Part shown: in pieces, positions 26,600 to 35,118 of the stretch
Numbering within the stretch: the first letter of the stretch is position 1
Layout: each line of letters opens with the position of its first letter
From: Bog-756 sp963824645
GTDB lineage: Bacteria; Actinomycetota; Acidimicrobiia; Acidimicrobiales; RAAP-2
DNA: 64,000 nucleotides
NCBI GenBank assembly: GCA_963824645.1
Contig: CAWGQC010000005.1
Coordinates: forward strand, 496,001 to 560,000
Direction of reading: 5' to 3'
Translations under genes and position numbers: made by a program
The notes under the pieces: generated by a model
Told to the model about the DNA's origin: nothing
What the model saw: only the letters and a program-made list of their open reading frames with translations
Databases searched by the model: none

Positions 26600-27793
26600 T
26601 CAGTTGATCTGCCACTGGGCGCCGACATGGATGGGTGAGAGCACCATGACGCCCTCGGGTGGCTGCCTTCGGTCGGGCCCGAAGGCATCGAAGGACATGA
26701 TCGGTTGCCATGGGAGATAGGGGTCGCGGCTGCCCTTGGGAAAGCCGGTAATGGCGGCCCACACCGAATAGTGACCCTTGGGAAGCGGAAGGTAGTCGAG
26801 TGTGACCCGGGCCTCGAACTCCCCCTCGGGCATGGTGCCCTGATGCTCGACGACGAACATGGGAAAGGCGGGTCCCTGCGAGATTCCGAAGAAGAACTGG
26901 GCATTGGCCGTCAACGGCGCCTTAAAGGTTACGGCCACCTCGACCGGGTGGGCAGCACGGGGTTGGCCTCCGTCCCCCGCCTGGATGTCCGCCTTGAGGA
27001 CCTGGACCAGACCCTCCTTGGTGGTGACGATCTGGGCGTTCTTCTCGACAGCGTCGCGGTACATGGCCACGACGTCCTTGGTCGGACCGGCCGCCCGCAC
27101 CACGGCATCCGACAGCCAGATGCTTCTGGTGCAGGCGGCCTCGACGGAGGCCAGGTCATGCGACACGTACATGAGCGTGGTTCCCGACCGCACGATCTCG
27201 CCGATCCGCTGCAGGCATTTCTGCTGGAAGTTGGCGTCACCCACGGCCAGGGCTTCGTCGACCAGCAGGATGTCCGGCTCCAGATAGGCAGCGATGGAAA
27301 AACCCAGGCGCATTGTCATTCCACTGGAGAAGAACTTCACCTGGCGGTCGATGGAATCGTCCAGACCGGCAAAGTCGACGATCTCGTCGAACTGCCTCTT
27401 GATCCGCTGGCGTCCCATGCCCAGGACCGCTCCGTACAGGAACACGTTCTCCCGACCGGTCAGGTCCGGATGAAGTCCGGCACTGACACTGAGTATGGCC
27501 CCGATGCGACCCTTCACCGTGCAGGTACCGGCCGTCTGATAGGTCACCTGGCTCAGTACCTTCAGCAACGTCGTCTTACCCGAGCCGTTGATCCCTATCA
27601 GGGCAACGCTCTCCCCCGGTTCGACCGAGAAATTGACATCCTTGAGAACCCAGCGGTACTCGGGCCCACCCCGCCTGGTCACCGACTTCCTCAACTGGTG
27701 CAACTGGTCGTAGAGAAGCGGAATGTTCTTGTCGGCGCGGAACCTCTTCCACACGTGTTCGACCCGGATGCTGCCGTCAGGCAATGTCGGCAA
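26600..27793 (-). CDS. wzt: ABC transporter ATP-binding protein, polysaccharide export (Wzt-like)
   Basis: This is the ATPase of a polysaccharide ABC exporter, 397 residues. The nucleotide-binding domain has Walker A GINGSGKTT (about residues 68-76), the Wzt-type signature FSSGMTMRLGFSIA in place of LSGGQ, and Walker B DILLVDEALAVGD. About 150 residues follow (from ~250), matching in position the Wzt C-terminal domain that in known O-antigen systems binds the modified non-reducing end of the finished chain (VEVAVTFKAPLTANAQFFFG, YSVWAAITGFPKG). That would couple export to terminal modification such as methylation or sulfation. It overlaps the permease gene upstream by 17 bases. Confidence 0.94.
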   Translation of the reverse strand: MPTLPDGSIRVEHVWKRFRADKNIPLLYDQLHQLRKSVTRRGGPEYRWVLKDVNFSVEPGESVALIGINGSGKTTLLKVLSQVTYQTAGTCTVKGRIGAILSVSAGLHPDLTGRENVFLYGAVLGMGRQRIKRQFDEIVDFAGLDDSIDRQVKFFSSGMTMRLGFSIAAYLEPDILLVDEALAVGDANFQQKCLQRIGEIVRSGTTLMYVSHDLASVEAACTRSIWLSDAVVRAAGPTKDVVAMYRDAVEKNAQIVTTKEGLVQVLKADIQAGDGGQPRAAHPVEVAVTFKAPLTANAQFFFGISQGPAFPMFVVEHQGTMPEGEFEARVTLDYLPLPKGHYSVWAAITGFPKGSRDPYLPWQPIMSFDAFGPDRRQPPEGVMVLSPIHVGAQWQIN

Positions 27794-28739
27794 AATTGAC
27801 CTCCAGACGCTTGAAGATCCGGTAGCCGAAGAACAGGTAGCACAAAGCCCCGACGATGGCGGCCGCGATCGGGCCCGGGGTGGGCCAGCGACCGAGCAGC
27901 ATGGTGAGCCGAACGTTGTTGATCACCGGTCCCAGCGGATTAAAGAAGCCGTAGACGATCTGCAGGTTGATATAGAAGCCCCCGTGCCAGTGGTGATGAA
28001 GGAGGTGCCCGCCAGCCACGTGATAGTGGGTGGGGATACTGGAGAACGGCCAGATGACCGGGGTGGCGAAGATGCCCAGCGACAGGATGATGGGCAGCAC
28101 CTGGGCCAGATCCCGCATCTGGATGATCAAGCTGGAGATGGCCAGCGTCACACCGGCGGCGAACACCACCTCGGTGAGCATGAAGAGCGGGGTCCACACG
28201 ATGGCCAGCTTCGGAGCGTCGCCGTAGATGACGAACAAGATGACCAACACCGTCCAGGACAGGACGGTGTTGAGCGCTGTGGTCAGCGTCGTCTCCAGTG
28301 GAAAACACTCCCGCGGGAACTGGGTCTTGGCCATCAGTGCCTTGTTGCCGAGGAGCGCCGACCCACCACTGCCGACCGCTCCCGCGAAGTAGCTCCAGCA
28401 CAGGACACCGCAGTACACGTAGAGGCCGTAGGGAATCCCCTTCACCTGGAACAGATGGACCTTGGAGAAGACGATCACCAGGGCGATCAGAGTGGCCACC
28501 GGACTGAGGACGGCCCACAGCATCCCCAACGTGGCCTGCTTGTACTGGGCCCGGAAGTCGCGCTCGGCCAGCGTGTAGACGATCTCCCGGTGGTTCCACA
28601 GGAGCTTCGCCTCAGCCCACATCTTGACCTTGCGCTTGTACCAGATGTCTGCCGGTGGACTGTCGCCGATAGCCGACACATCGGTGACAATGAGCGGCGC
28701 GTCAGGCTGTGACTGTGCAGCAGCCGGCTCAGTTAACAA
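27777..28739 (-). CDS. wzm: ABC transporter permease, polysaccharide export (Wzm-like)
   Basis: This is the ABC-2 type membrane subunit of a polysaccharide exporter, 320 residues, with about six hydrophobic segments between residues ~65 and 305. ABC2_membrane features include YTLAERDFRAQYKQATLGML (the amphipathic N-terminal element before TM1), ALGNK-like LLGNKALMAKTQFPRECFPL and the C-terminal GYRIFKRLEVNFADIA. The N-terminal 50 residues are cytoplasmic and variable. It is the first gene of the pair with wzt. Divergent transcription from the glycosyltransferase at 28890 puts promoters for both in the 150-bp gap. Confidence 0.93.
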   Translation of the reverse strand: MLTEPAAAQSQPDAPLIVTDVSAIGDSPPADIWYKRKVKMWAEAKLLWNHREIVYTLAERDFRAQYKQATLGMLWAVLSPVATLIALVIVFSKVHLFQVKGIPYGLYVYCGVLCWSYFAGAVGSGGSALLGNKALMAKTQFPRECFPLETTLTTALNTVLSWTVLVILFVIYGDAPKLAIVWTPLFMLTEVVFAAGVTLAISSLIIQMRDLAQVLPIILSLGIFATPVIWPFSSIPTHYHVAGGHLLHHHWHGGFYINLQIVYGFFNPLGPVINNVRLTMLLGRWPTPGPIAAAIVGALCYLFFGYRIFKRLEVNFADIA

Positions 28740-28889
28740 TGCTGGTACCCCCCAAGCCCGTTACAAAGAGGCTGTTCGCCCGGCAATTTCTAGCTCGCCG
28801 TATCGTACCGCGTAGCCGGCCCGATCAATGAAGCGGGGCGGTTCGCCGCGAGGCAGCACTAGCATCGGGGCGTGTACGGAGAGGGGCAG

Positions 28890-30055
28890 GTGAGCCACGT
28901 CGAACCCGGCTCGGCCACGTCTTCACGGCTTCGTATCCTTCTGGTCATCAAGTGCCTGGGTTTCGGCGGGGCCGAACGGCTGCTCGTCGACATGGTGGCC
29001 CAGCGGAGATTCCGCACTCGTTCGAGTACGAGGTGGCCTACGTGCTGGCCGCCGAGCATGCGCTGGTCCCCGACATCGCCTCCGCCGGCACACCGGTGCA
29101 CTCACTCGAAGGTAGCGGGAACGCTGACCTCCGGTGGATGGGTCGCCTCCGCCGGCTGATCGTCGATGGCCAATTCGACGTCATCCACTTCCACCTGCCC
29201 TACACGGCGTCGCTGGGACGCCTGGTGGTCGCTACCATCCCCGTGGCCCGCCGGCCCGCCGTCGTGTACACGGAGCACAGCCTGTGGAACAAGATGGCGG
29301 TCCTCATCAAAGGACTCAACCGGGCCACCATCGGCCGCGACCAGGCCCTGGTGGTGGTGTCCGAAGCAGCCCACGACGCGCTGCCCCGCGGCCTCCAGGA
29401 CCGCGCCCGGGTCATCGTGCACGGGGTGGACCTGTCGCGTTCGGATGCCCTCATCGCCGACAGGGAGGCCGTCCGGGCCGATGTACGAGCCGAGCTCGCC
29501 GTGGGCCAGGGGGACCTTCTGGCCCTGACGGTGGCCAACCTGCGCCCCGAAAAAGGATATGACGTCCTGCTCGACGCGGTCCGCCTGGCGGCCGACCGCG
29601 GCCTGCCCATCCGATTCGCCGCCGTAGGCCGGGGACCGCTGGAGGACGAGCTGAGGGAGCGGAGCCACCAGCTCGGTCTGGAAGGCCGGTTGCAGTTTTT
29701 GGGTCAACGCCACGACGTGCTCCGCCTTCTGACCGCCGCCGACCTGTTCGTGCTGGCCTCCCGCCAGGAGGGGCTGCCGGTCAGCCTGATGGAAGCGACC
29801 AGTATCGGTATGGCCATCGTGGCCACGTCGGTGGGCGGGGTACCCCAGGTGATCACCAACGGGGTCGACGGACTGGTCGTCCCTCCCGGCGAACCCACCG
29901 CCCTGGTCGACGCCCTCCAGCATCTGGTCGATGACCCGGACCTGCGCTCCGAGCTTGGGCAGGCAGCCAAACTCCGGAGCGCCATGTTCGACGTGACCTC
30001 GGCCAGCCGCGAGGTGGAGGGGATCTACCGTGCCGTGGCCGGTGGTGGTCGATGA
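28890..30055 (+). pseudogene. Family 4 glycosyltransferase, one early frameshift
   Basis: This is a GT-B fold GT4 enzyme. The GTG at 28890 is chosen because GGAGAGGGGCAG lies directly upstream. The first piece reads LRILLVIKCLGFGGAERLLV, with the nucleotide-sugar glycine loop GFGGAE. The frame shifts near 29005-29015, then continues EYEVAYVLAAEHALVPDI, DVIHFHLPYTASLGRLV, VYTEHSLWNKMAVLIKGLN, NLRPEKGYDVLLDAV and EGLPVSLMEATSIGMAIVAT (the EX7E motif). It ends at 30055 and overlaps the next GT4 by four bases (ATGA). The restored protein is about 388 residues. Only one indel is needed. Confidence 0.9.
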
Positions 30056-31257
30056 CCGACCTCAGCGGTCGGCGTCTGATCCACGTCACCACGGCCGACA
30101 TCAGCCTGGCCCTGCTGCTCGGACCGCAGCTGCGGGCCTTTGCCGCAGAGGGCATCGAGGTGATCGGTATGTCGTCGCCCGGTCCGTTCGTCCCCCAACT
30201 GAGCGCCTGGGGGATCGAGCACGTGCCCCTGCGCCATGCCACCCGCTCGGTGTCACCCGGACACGACCTGGCCGCCCTTCCCGAACTGACCCGGCTGTTC
30301 CGGCGCCTCCGTCCTGACATCGTGCACACCCACAATCCCAAGCCCGGCCTGTACGGCCGCCTGGCCGCCCGGGCCGCGGGGGTGCCGGGCATCGTCAACA
30401 CCGTCCATGGCTTCTATGCCGCGCCGGAGGATCCGTGGAGCCGCCGCACCCTCGTCTACGCCCTCGAGCGGGCGGCATCCACGTGCTCCCACGTCGAGCT
30501 GTTCCAGAATCCCGAAGATCTCGAGGTCATGCGTCGCTTCGGTGCCCCGCCCGAGAAGCTGGAACTTCTGGGCAACGGGGTCGACCTGGGCCGGTTTCGG
30601 CCCCGCCGGAGTGATGAGGACATCCGCCGGGCCCGCCACACCCTGGGCGTCGACACCTCGGCCGTCGTGGTCGGAACGGTGGGCCGTCTGGTCCGGGAGA
30701 AGGGGTTTCGGGAACTGTTCGCGGCGGCGGCGCGCATGCGCAGCATCCGGCCCGAGGTGATGTTCGTCGTGGTCGGCCCCGAAGATCGGGCCCGGGACGA
30801 CGCTCTCAGCCCGGCGGACATGGACGCCGCCCGGTCTTTGGGGAACGTCGTGTTCAGCGGCCACCGCGATGACGTCGAGGACCTCTATGCCGGCTTCGAC
30901 CTCTATGTGCTTCCCTCCTACCGCGAGGGATTCCCGCGCTCGGCCATGGAGGCGGCGGCCAGCGGGCTTCCGGTAGTGGCCACGGACATCCGGGGATGCC
31001 GCCAGGTGGTCGACCATGGCGACAACGGTCTTTTGGTGCCCCTCCATGATGCCGACGCTCTGACCTTGGCCATCGCCGAGTTGGCGGGGGACGAGGACAG
31101 GCGATCGGCGATGGGGCGTCAGGGGCGGCGCAAGGCCGAATCCGATTTCGACGACCGGGCCGTCATCGCCAAGACGCTGGCCGCCTACGCCCGCCTACCG
31201 GCGCCGTCATCGTCCTGGGTGGCGGGCCGGTCGAGGAGCGCTGTTCCCGAAGGCTGA
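30052..31257 (+). CDS. Family 4 glycosyltransferase
   Basis: This GT-B enzyme of 401 residues starts MTDLSGRRLIHVTTADISLA and has RPDIVHTHNPKPGLYGRLAA, NTVHGFYAAPEDPWSRRTLV, LGNGVDLGRFRPRRSDEDIR, VGTVGRLVREKGFRELFAAA, and the EX7E-like YREGFPRSAMEAAASGLPVV. These motifs are those of capsule- and LPS-type transferases often compared with WcaL or PglA relatives. The ATGA overlap with the previous GT4 suggests coupled translation. The 3' end overlaps the convergent GT4 at 31185 by 73 bases, a long antisense overlap. Confidence 0.93.
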   Translation: MTDLSGRRLIHVTTADISLALLLGPQLRAFAAEGIEVIGMSSPGPFVPQLSAWGIEHVPLRHATRSVSPGHDLAALPELTRLFRRLRPDIVHTHNPKPGLYGRLAARAAGVPGIVNTVHGFYAAPEDPWSRRTLVYALERAASTCSHVELFQNPEDLEVMRRFGAPPEKLELLGNGVDLGRFRPRRSDEDIRRARHTLGVDTSAVVVGTVGRLVREKGFRELFAAAARMRSIRPEVMFVVVGPEDRARDDALSPADMDAARSLGNVVFSGHRDDVEDLYAGFDLYVLPSYREGFPRSAMEAAASGLPVVATDIRGCRQVVDHGDNGLLVPLHDADALTLAIAELAGDEDRRSAMGRQGRRKAESDFDDRAVIAKTLAAYARLPAPSSSWVAGRSRSAVPEG

Positions 31258-32468
31258 AGGGCGGCGGCGCAGGCGATCCGCTTCACCTGGTCGTGCACCC
31301 GCTCGGTCTGATAGCGCTCCACGAAGAGACGGTGGGCGTTGTCGGCCAGACGGGCGCGCAGACCCTCATCCTCGAGCATGCGGGCACAGGCGGCGGCAAG
31401 GGCATCGGGCGTGTCGGCTATCAGCAGGTGATGGCCGTCGATCACCTCGAGCCCCTCCGCTCCGAGACTCGTCGACACGACCGGGATGCGGTGGGCGAAA
31501 GCCTCGAGGATCTTGACCCGTGTCCCGCTGCCGAACCGGATGGGGACCAGCACCAGGTCGGCCCGGGCCAGTTCGGTGTCGATATCCGGGACCAGGCCGA
31601 CGACAGTGACACCGCGGCGTTCGGCCAGATCGGTGATGGCCGGCGTGGCCACCCCCACCAAACGGAATTGGGCATCGGGGACCAGTGCGACGATGGCCGG
31701 CTGGAGCTCTTCGATGAGATAGCGGGCGGCATCAGCGTTGGGCGGGTAGCGGAGGGTGCCTTGGAAGAGGATGGTGGGCGGCGATCCGACCGCTACTCTC
31801 CCCAACGGTTCGGCCACCAGGCGGTAGCCGTTGGGAATCACCTCGACCCGGGCCAGACCGGCGGCTCCGGCCCGGTCGGCATCGATCCGGCTGCACACCA
31901 CCGTCGTCGTCGCCTGCTGCCCGGCCCTTCGATAGAGTCGGGCCCACCGGCGCATCTCCTCGCCAGACAGCGTTCGGGCACCCCACCGCCTGACCGACGC
32001 TCTCACGTCAAGGTCGGTTGGCGGGATCGCCATCCGGGCGGCGATCTTGTGGTTCTCGAGATCGTCCAGGTCGAGCACCACCGGCGCCGCCTCGGTTCCA
32101 CCCACCAATCCCCACGGGCGCACGCCGAAATACCAGACCAGATCGTAGGGCCCCCGGGCGAACCGGCTCAGCGCCCGGGTCACCTCGGGGCCGTCCGGCC
32201 ACGGGAACTCCAGTGGAGTTCCGGTGCGCACCAACGCCGACAGGCGGCGAACCCCGGCGGGCGGTCGATCATCGAAGGCGATCCGACCCACCCTGGCCAG
32301 ATCCAGCCTCTCGTCGGGTGGCTCGAAGTCCCTCCGCCCCCGGGGCACGATGGAGACAAGCTCGGTGGGCCCGCACTGACGCAAGGCCCGGAGGGTGGTG
32401 GCCAGTCGCATGCGGGAACCGCTGTTTTCCGGCCACGGGTACTCGCCGGCAATGACCAGAGTCCTCAT
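31185..32468 (-). CDS. Family 4-like glycosyltransferase
   Basis: This GT-B protein is of about 427 residues. MRTLVIAGEYPWPENSGSRM is the proposed N-terminus (32468); a second in-frame ATG at 32489 adds seven residues. It has VVLDLDDLENHKIAARMA in the first domain, VEVIPNGYRLVAEPLG at the domain junction, ILFQGTLRYPPNADAARYLI, and IRFGSGTRVKILEAFAHRIP in the donor domain. The GSGTRVKILEA block is typical of a GT4 group found with sugar-transferases of the PelF or TuaH type. Its 3' end runs 73 bases into the convergent GT4 gene; it is transcribed away from the divergent GT4 at 32630. Confidence 0.9.
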   Translation of the reverse strand: MRTLVIAGEYPWPENSGSRMRLATTLRALRQCGPTELVSIVPRGRRDFEPPDERLDLARVGRIAFDDRPPAGVRRLSALVRTGTPLEFPWPDGPEVTRALSRFARGPYDLVWYFGVRPWGLVGGTEAAPVVLDLDDLENHKIAARMAIPPTDLDVRASVRRWGARTLSGEEMRRWARLYRRAGQQATTTVVCSRIDADRAGAAGLARVEVIPNGYRLVAEPLGRVAVGSPPTILFQGTLRYPPNADAARYLIEELQPAIVALVPDAQFRLVGVATPAITDLAERRGVTVVGLVPDIDTELARADLVLVPIRFGSGTRVKILEAFAHRIPVVSTSLGAEGLEVIDGHHLLIADTPDALAAACARMLEDEGLRARLADNAHRLFVERYQTERVHDQVKRIACAAALQPSGTALLDRPATQDDDGAGRRA

Positions 32469-32629
32469 GGTCGTCGCACCCATCCCCACCTGTCACCGGC
32501 CGGCGTGCGGCCAATCGGCGCCCCGGGCGGCATCCGCCGATGGTAGCGGAGGCGGTCGCCGCCGCCGCCCAAGCGGATCGGTGCTGGTACGCTCGACCCG
32601 CCGGATGGGCCGGCACAAGGGGCCCGGGA

Positions 32630-33748
32630 ATGACCGAAGAGTGGCAGCAGACAGCGGAGCCTCTCGTTCTCCATGTCATCCCCACCCCGGTGGCCCGGGG
32701 GGCGCAACGCGAAGCCCGGGCTCTGGCCGACCAACTGGACCGGCCGGGTACGCGGGCCCACCGTGTCCTCAGTCTGTTCGACGGCCCCCCTGAAGTCCGT
32801 CCCGATTTCTCGTTGCACTTTCCGAGCGGTGATAGGCCCGCGGCCGGCTTCGACCTCCGCCTGGTGCCGAAAGTCCGGGCTGCCCTCGGGCAGTTCGACC
32901 CGGCCGTCGTGGTGGCCCACGGGGGGGACCCACTCAAGTACCTGGTGCCGGCCATGGTCATGTGCCGGCGGCCCCTCGCGTATTACGCCATCGGGACCTA
33001 CGCCGGACGGCCCGGTCGTCGACAGCTCCTGCTGTGGAAGCACCTGGCGGCCCGGACCGACGTGGTGGCGGCCGAAGGCGACGAGGTCCGGGCCGAATGC
33101 ATCTCCATGCTGGGTGTGTCACCGGGGCGGGTGGTCATGACACCGAACGGCCGCGATCCCGATGTCTTCCGGCCCCGGACCACAGGGCCCGCCTCCCCGC
33201 CCGTGGTGACTTTTGTCGGAGCACTGAACGACGGCAAAGGGCCCGACCGTTTCATCGACATGGTGGCCCGCCTCCGGGGGTCGGGATTCGACGGACGGGC
33301 CCAGGTCATCGGCGACGGTCCTCTGCGGGACCCACTGACCGGGCCGGCCCACGCGGCTCAGGTCGAACTACTGGGGTCGCGCTCTGACGTAGCCGACCTC
33401 CTGCGCCAGTCCGACGTCATGGTGTTCCCCAGTCGACCGGCCGGTGAGGGCATGCCCGGGGTACTCATTGAGGCCGGGCTGTCCGGCGTGCCGGTGGTGG
33501 CCACCGACGTGCCCGGCGTGCGCACGGTGCTGGCCGACGGCGCGACCGGCTTGGTGGTCCCACGCGATGACCCGGCGGCCCTGGTGCAGGCGACCGGACG
33601 TCTCCTGTTCGACCCCGCCCTGCGTACCAAAATGGGACGGGCGGCCCGTGATCGTTGCCTGCAACGCTTCAGCCTGGCCTCGGTGGCGCAGCAGTGGCTG
33701 GACCTCCTCACGCCATTGCTGCCGGCGGGGGCACAGGCGGGCAGCTGA
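32630..33748 (+). CDS. Family 4 glycosyltransferase
   Basis: This GT-B enzyme of about 372 residues opens MTEEWQQTAEPLVLHVIPTP. It contains VVVAHGGDPLKYLVPAMVMC, MTPNGRDPDVFRPRTTGP, VVTFVGALNDGKGPDRFIDM, and the EX7E-type region RPAGEGMPGVLIEAGLSGVP. The ATG at 32630 is preferred over an upstream in-frame start at 32540 because the extra 30 residues are Ala-rich, unconserved-looking and overlap the divergent promoter region. The frame is intact. It is convergent with the membrane protein at 33792, separated by 43 bases. Confidence 0.92.
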   Translation: MTEEWQQTAEPLVLHVIPTPVARGAQREARALADQLDRPGTRAHRVLSLFDGPPEVRPDFSLHFPSGDRPAAGFDLRLVPKVRAALGQFDPAVVVAHGGDPLKYLVPAMVMCRRPLAYYAIGTYAGRPGRRQLLLWKHLAARTDVVAAEGDEVRAECISMLGVSPGRVVMTPNGRDPDVFRPRTTGPASPPVVTFVGALNDGKGPDRFIDMVARLRGSGFDGRAQVIGDGPLRDPLTGPAHAAQVELLGSRSDVADLLRQSDVMVFPSRPAGEGMPGVLIEAGLSGVPVVATDVPGVRTVLADGATGLVVPRDDPAALVQATGRLLFDPALRTKMGRAARDRCLQRFSLASVAQQWLDLLTPLLPAGAQAGS

Positions 33749-33791
33749 CCTTCGGGACGACCGGCCGGGCCACCTACGACGTCAACGGGGG

Positions 33792-35102
33792 TTACCGCGA
33801 GGGGGGTTGCACCTGGGGTAACCGTCCAGCAGCCATGGCCGCCCGCAGTCGGTTGCGGTCGCGTCGACGCAGCTCCCATGGGTACCGGGGCGGCTGGCCC
33901 TTGGGCGAGCGCGGGATGCACACCAGGACGAGCAAGAAGGGGAAGAGAAGTGTCCGTTCCCGTTCGATGAGCCCCAGGTTGCCCAGGGCGGCGAAGGTAT
34001 AGATGAATCCCAAGCTGTAAACCGTGCACATCATCACGTAGGGGCGGGCCAAGGCGGCCCGGGGCACCATACGCAGCTGGCGCAGTGAGGCCAGCAGGAT
34101 GACCAGGATGATGGTGTTCTCACCGGCGGCGATGAGTTCTCCCAGCCCGTGGAAGTCGAAGGGTAGAGGATTGAGCAGGATCTCGTAGATGTCACGCGGG
34201 AAAGCGAACGGGTCGCTGGAATAGGTGATGCCTCCGCTACCCCCGTTGCCCACGTTGTTCCTTTGCACCTGCTGCAAGGACAGTGATCCACCCGAGTGCG
34301 AGAGGTAGTGCACCGTGAGGAAGGCGGAGAGGGCCAGGAGCGAGCCGAATACGACCAGGGAGAGGACCCGGCGGCTCCCCTCTCCCCTACGTCCCTCGCC
34401 GGAGGACACCATCATGGCCACCGTAAAACCGGCCACGAACAGCAGCAGCTCGTTGGGTCGGATGAGGATGCCCACGGCCGTTCCCAGCGCCAGCAGCGAG
34501 TAACCGCCCGCCCGGCGGGCCAGAATCTTGGCCGCCCCGTAGGCCACCAGTCCGAGCGAGATGGTCATGATGGCCTCCTTGCTCACGTCCGCCGTCCAGA
34601 AAAGGAGCGAGGGCAGGAAGAACATCAGGTAGGCGTAGCGGCGGGCGTCGGCCCCCGGGAAGGTGAGGGTAAAGGCCCGGAAGAAGAGGATCCCGCCCAG
34701 GAAGGACAACCAGGCGAATACCAGGAAGGCGGCCAGCTGGTTGGTACCGACCAGGACGAAGACGATGGCGGCGGCGATGCTCACCGATCCGTCGTTGACG
34801 ATTCCGTGCAGGCCGCCGGGGGCCAACGAAAAGTCGAGATGCCGGAACCCGGGAGCCAGCTTCGCCCCCTCCGAGTCGTAACGGAGCCAGTCGGCGATCC
34901 CGTGGTAGAAGTGGTCGACCACGAAGATCTGGGCCGGCGCGCAGAACAGGTGGAGGATGAGGCTGGCGGTGAGTATCGAGACGAGCCACGGCTTGGCCTC
35001 GGCCCCGGCCACGCGGACGATGATGGGCCGGCTGATACCGATCAGTACGGCGAAGACGACCACCGCGATGATCGGGTTGGAGGCTTCGGCGGCAAAGACC
35101 AT
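33792..35102 (-). CDS. Polytopic membrane protein, candidate polysaccharide polymerase
   Basis: This is a hydrophobic protein of about 436 residues with roughly ten membrane segments and no signal peptide. It begins MVFAAEASNPIIAVVVFAVL. Internal features are a large extracytoplasmic loop near HFYHGIADWLRYDSEGAKLA and SLLFWTADVSKEAIMTISLG. Long-chain glycan polymerases (Wzy) and GT-C-type membrane transferases look like this, but no signature names it. ATG at 35102 is proposed since the downstream sequence matches the membrane part; the open frame extends to 35348 into the 3' end of the next gene. It lies 16 bases downstream of the Wzc-like gene, so an operon is likely. The function assignment is tentative. 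Confidence 0.72.
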   Translation of the reverse strand: MVFAAEASNPIIAVVVFAVLIGISRPIIVRVAGAEAKPWLVSILTASLILHLFCAPAQIFVVDHFYHGIADWLRYDSEGAKLAPGFRHLDFSLAPGGLHGIVNDGSVSIAAAIVFVLVGTNQLAAFLVFAWLSFLGGILFFRAFTLTFPGADARRYAYLMFFLPSLLFWTADVSKEAIMTISLGLVAYGAAKILARRAGGYSLLALGTAVGILIRPNELLLFVAGFTVAMMVSSGEGRRGEGSRRVLSLVVFGSLLALSAFLTVHYLSHSGGSLSLQQVQRNNVGNGGSGGITYSSDPFAFPRDIYEILLNPLPFDFHGLGELIAAGENTIILVILLASLRQLRMVPRAALARPYVMMCTVYSLGFIYTFAALGNLGLIERERTLLFPFLLVLVCIPRSPKGQPPRYPWELRRRDRNRLRAAMAAGRLPQVQPPSR

Positions 35103-35118
35103 GGGCCGGTCCCGCCTG

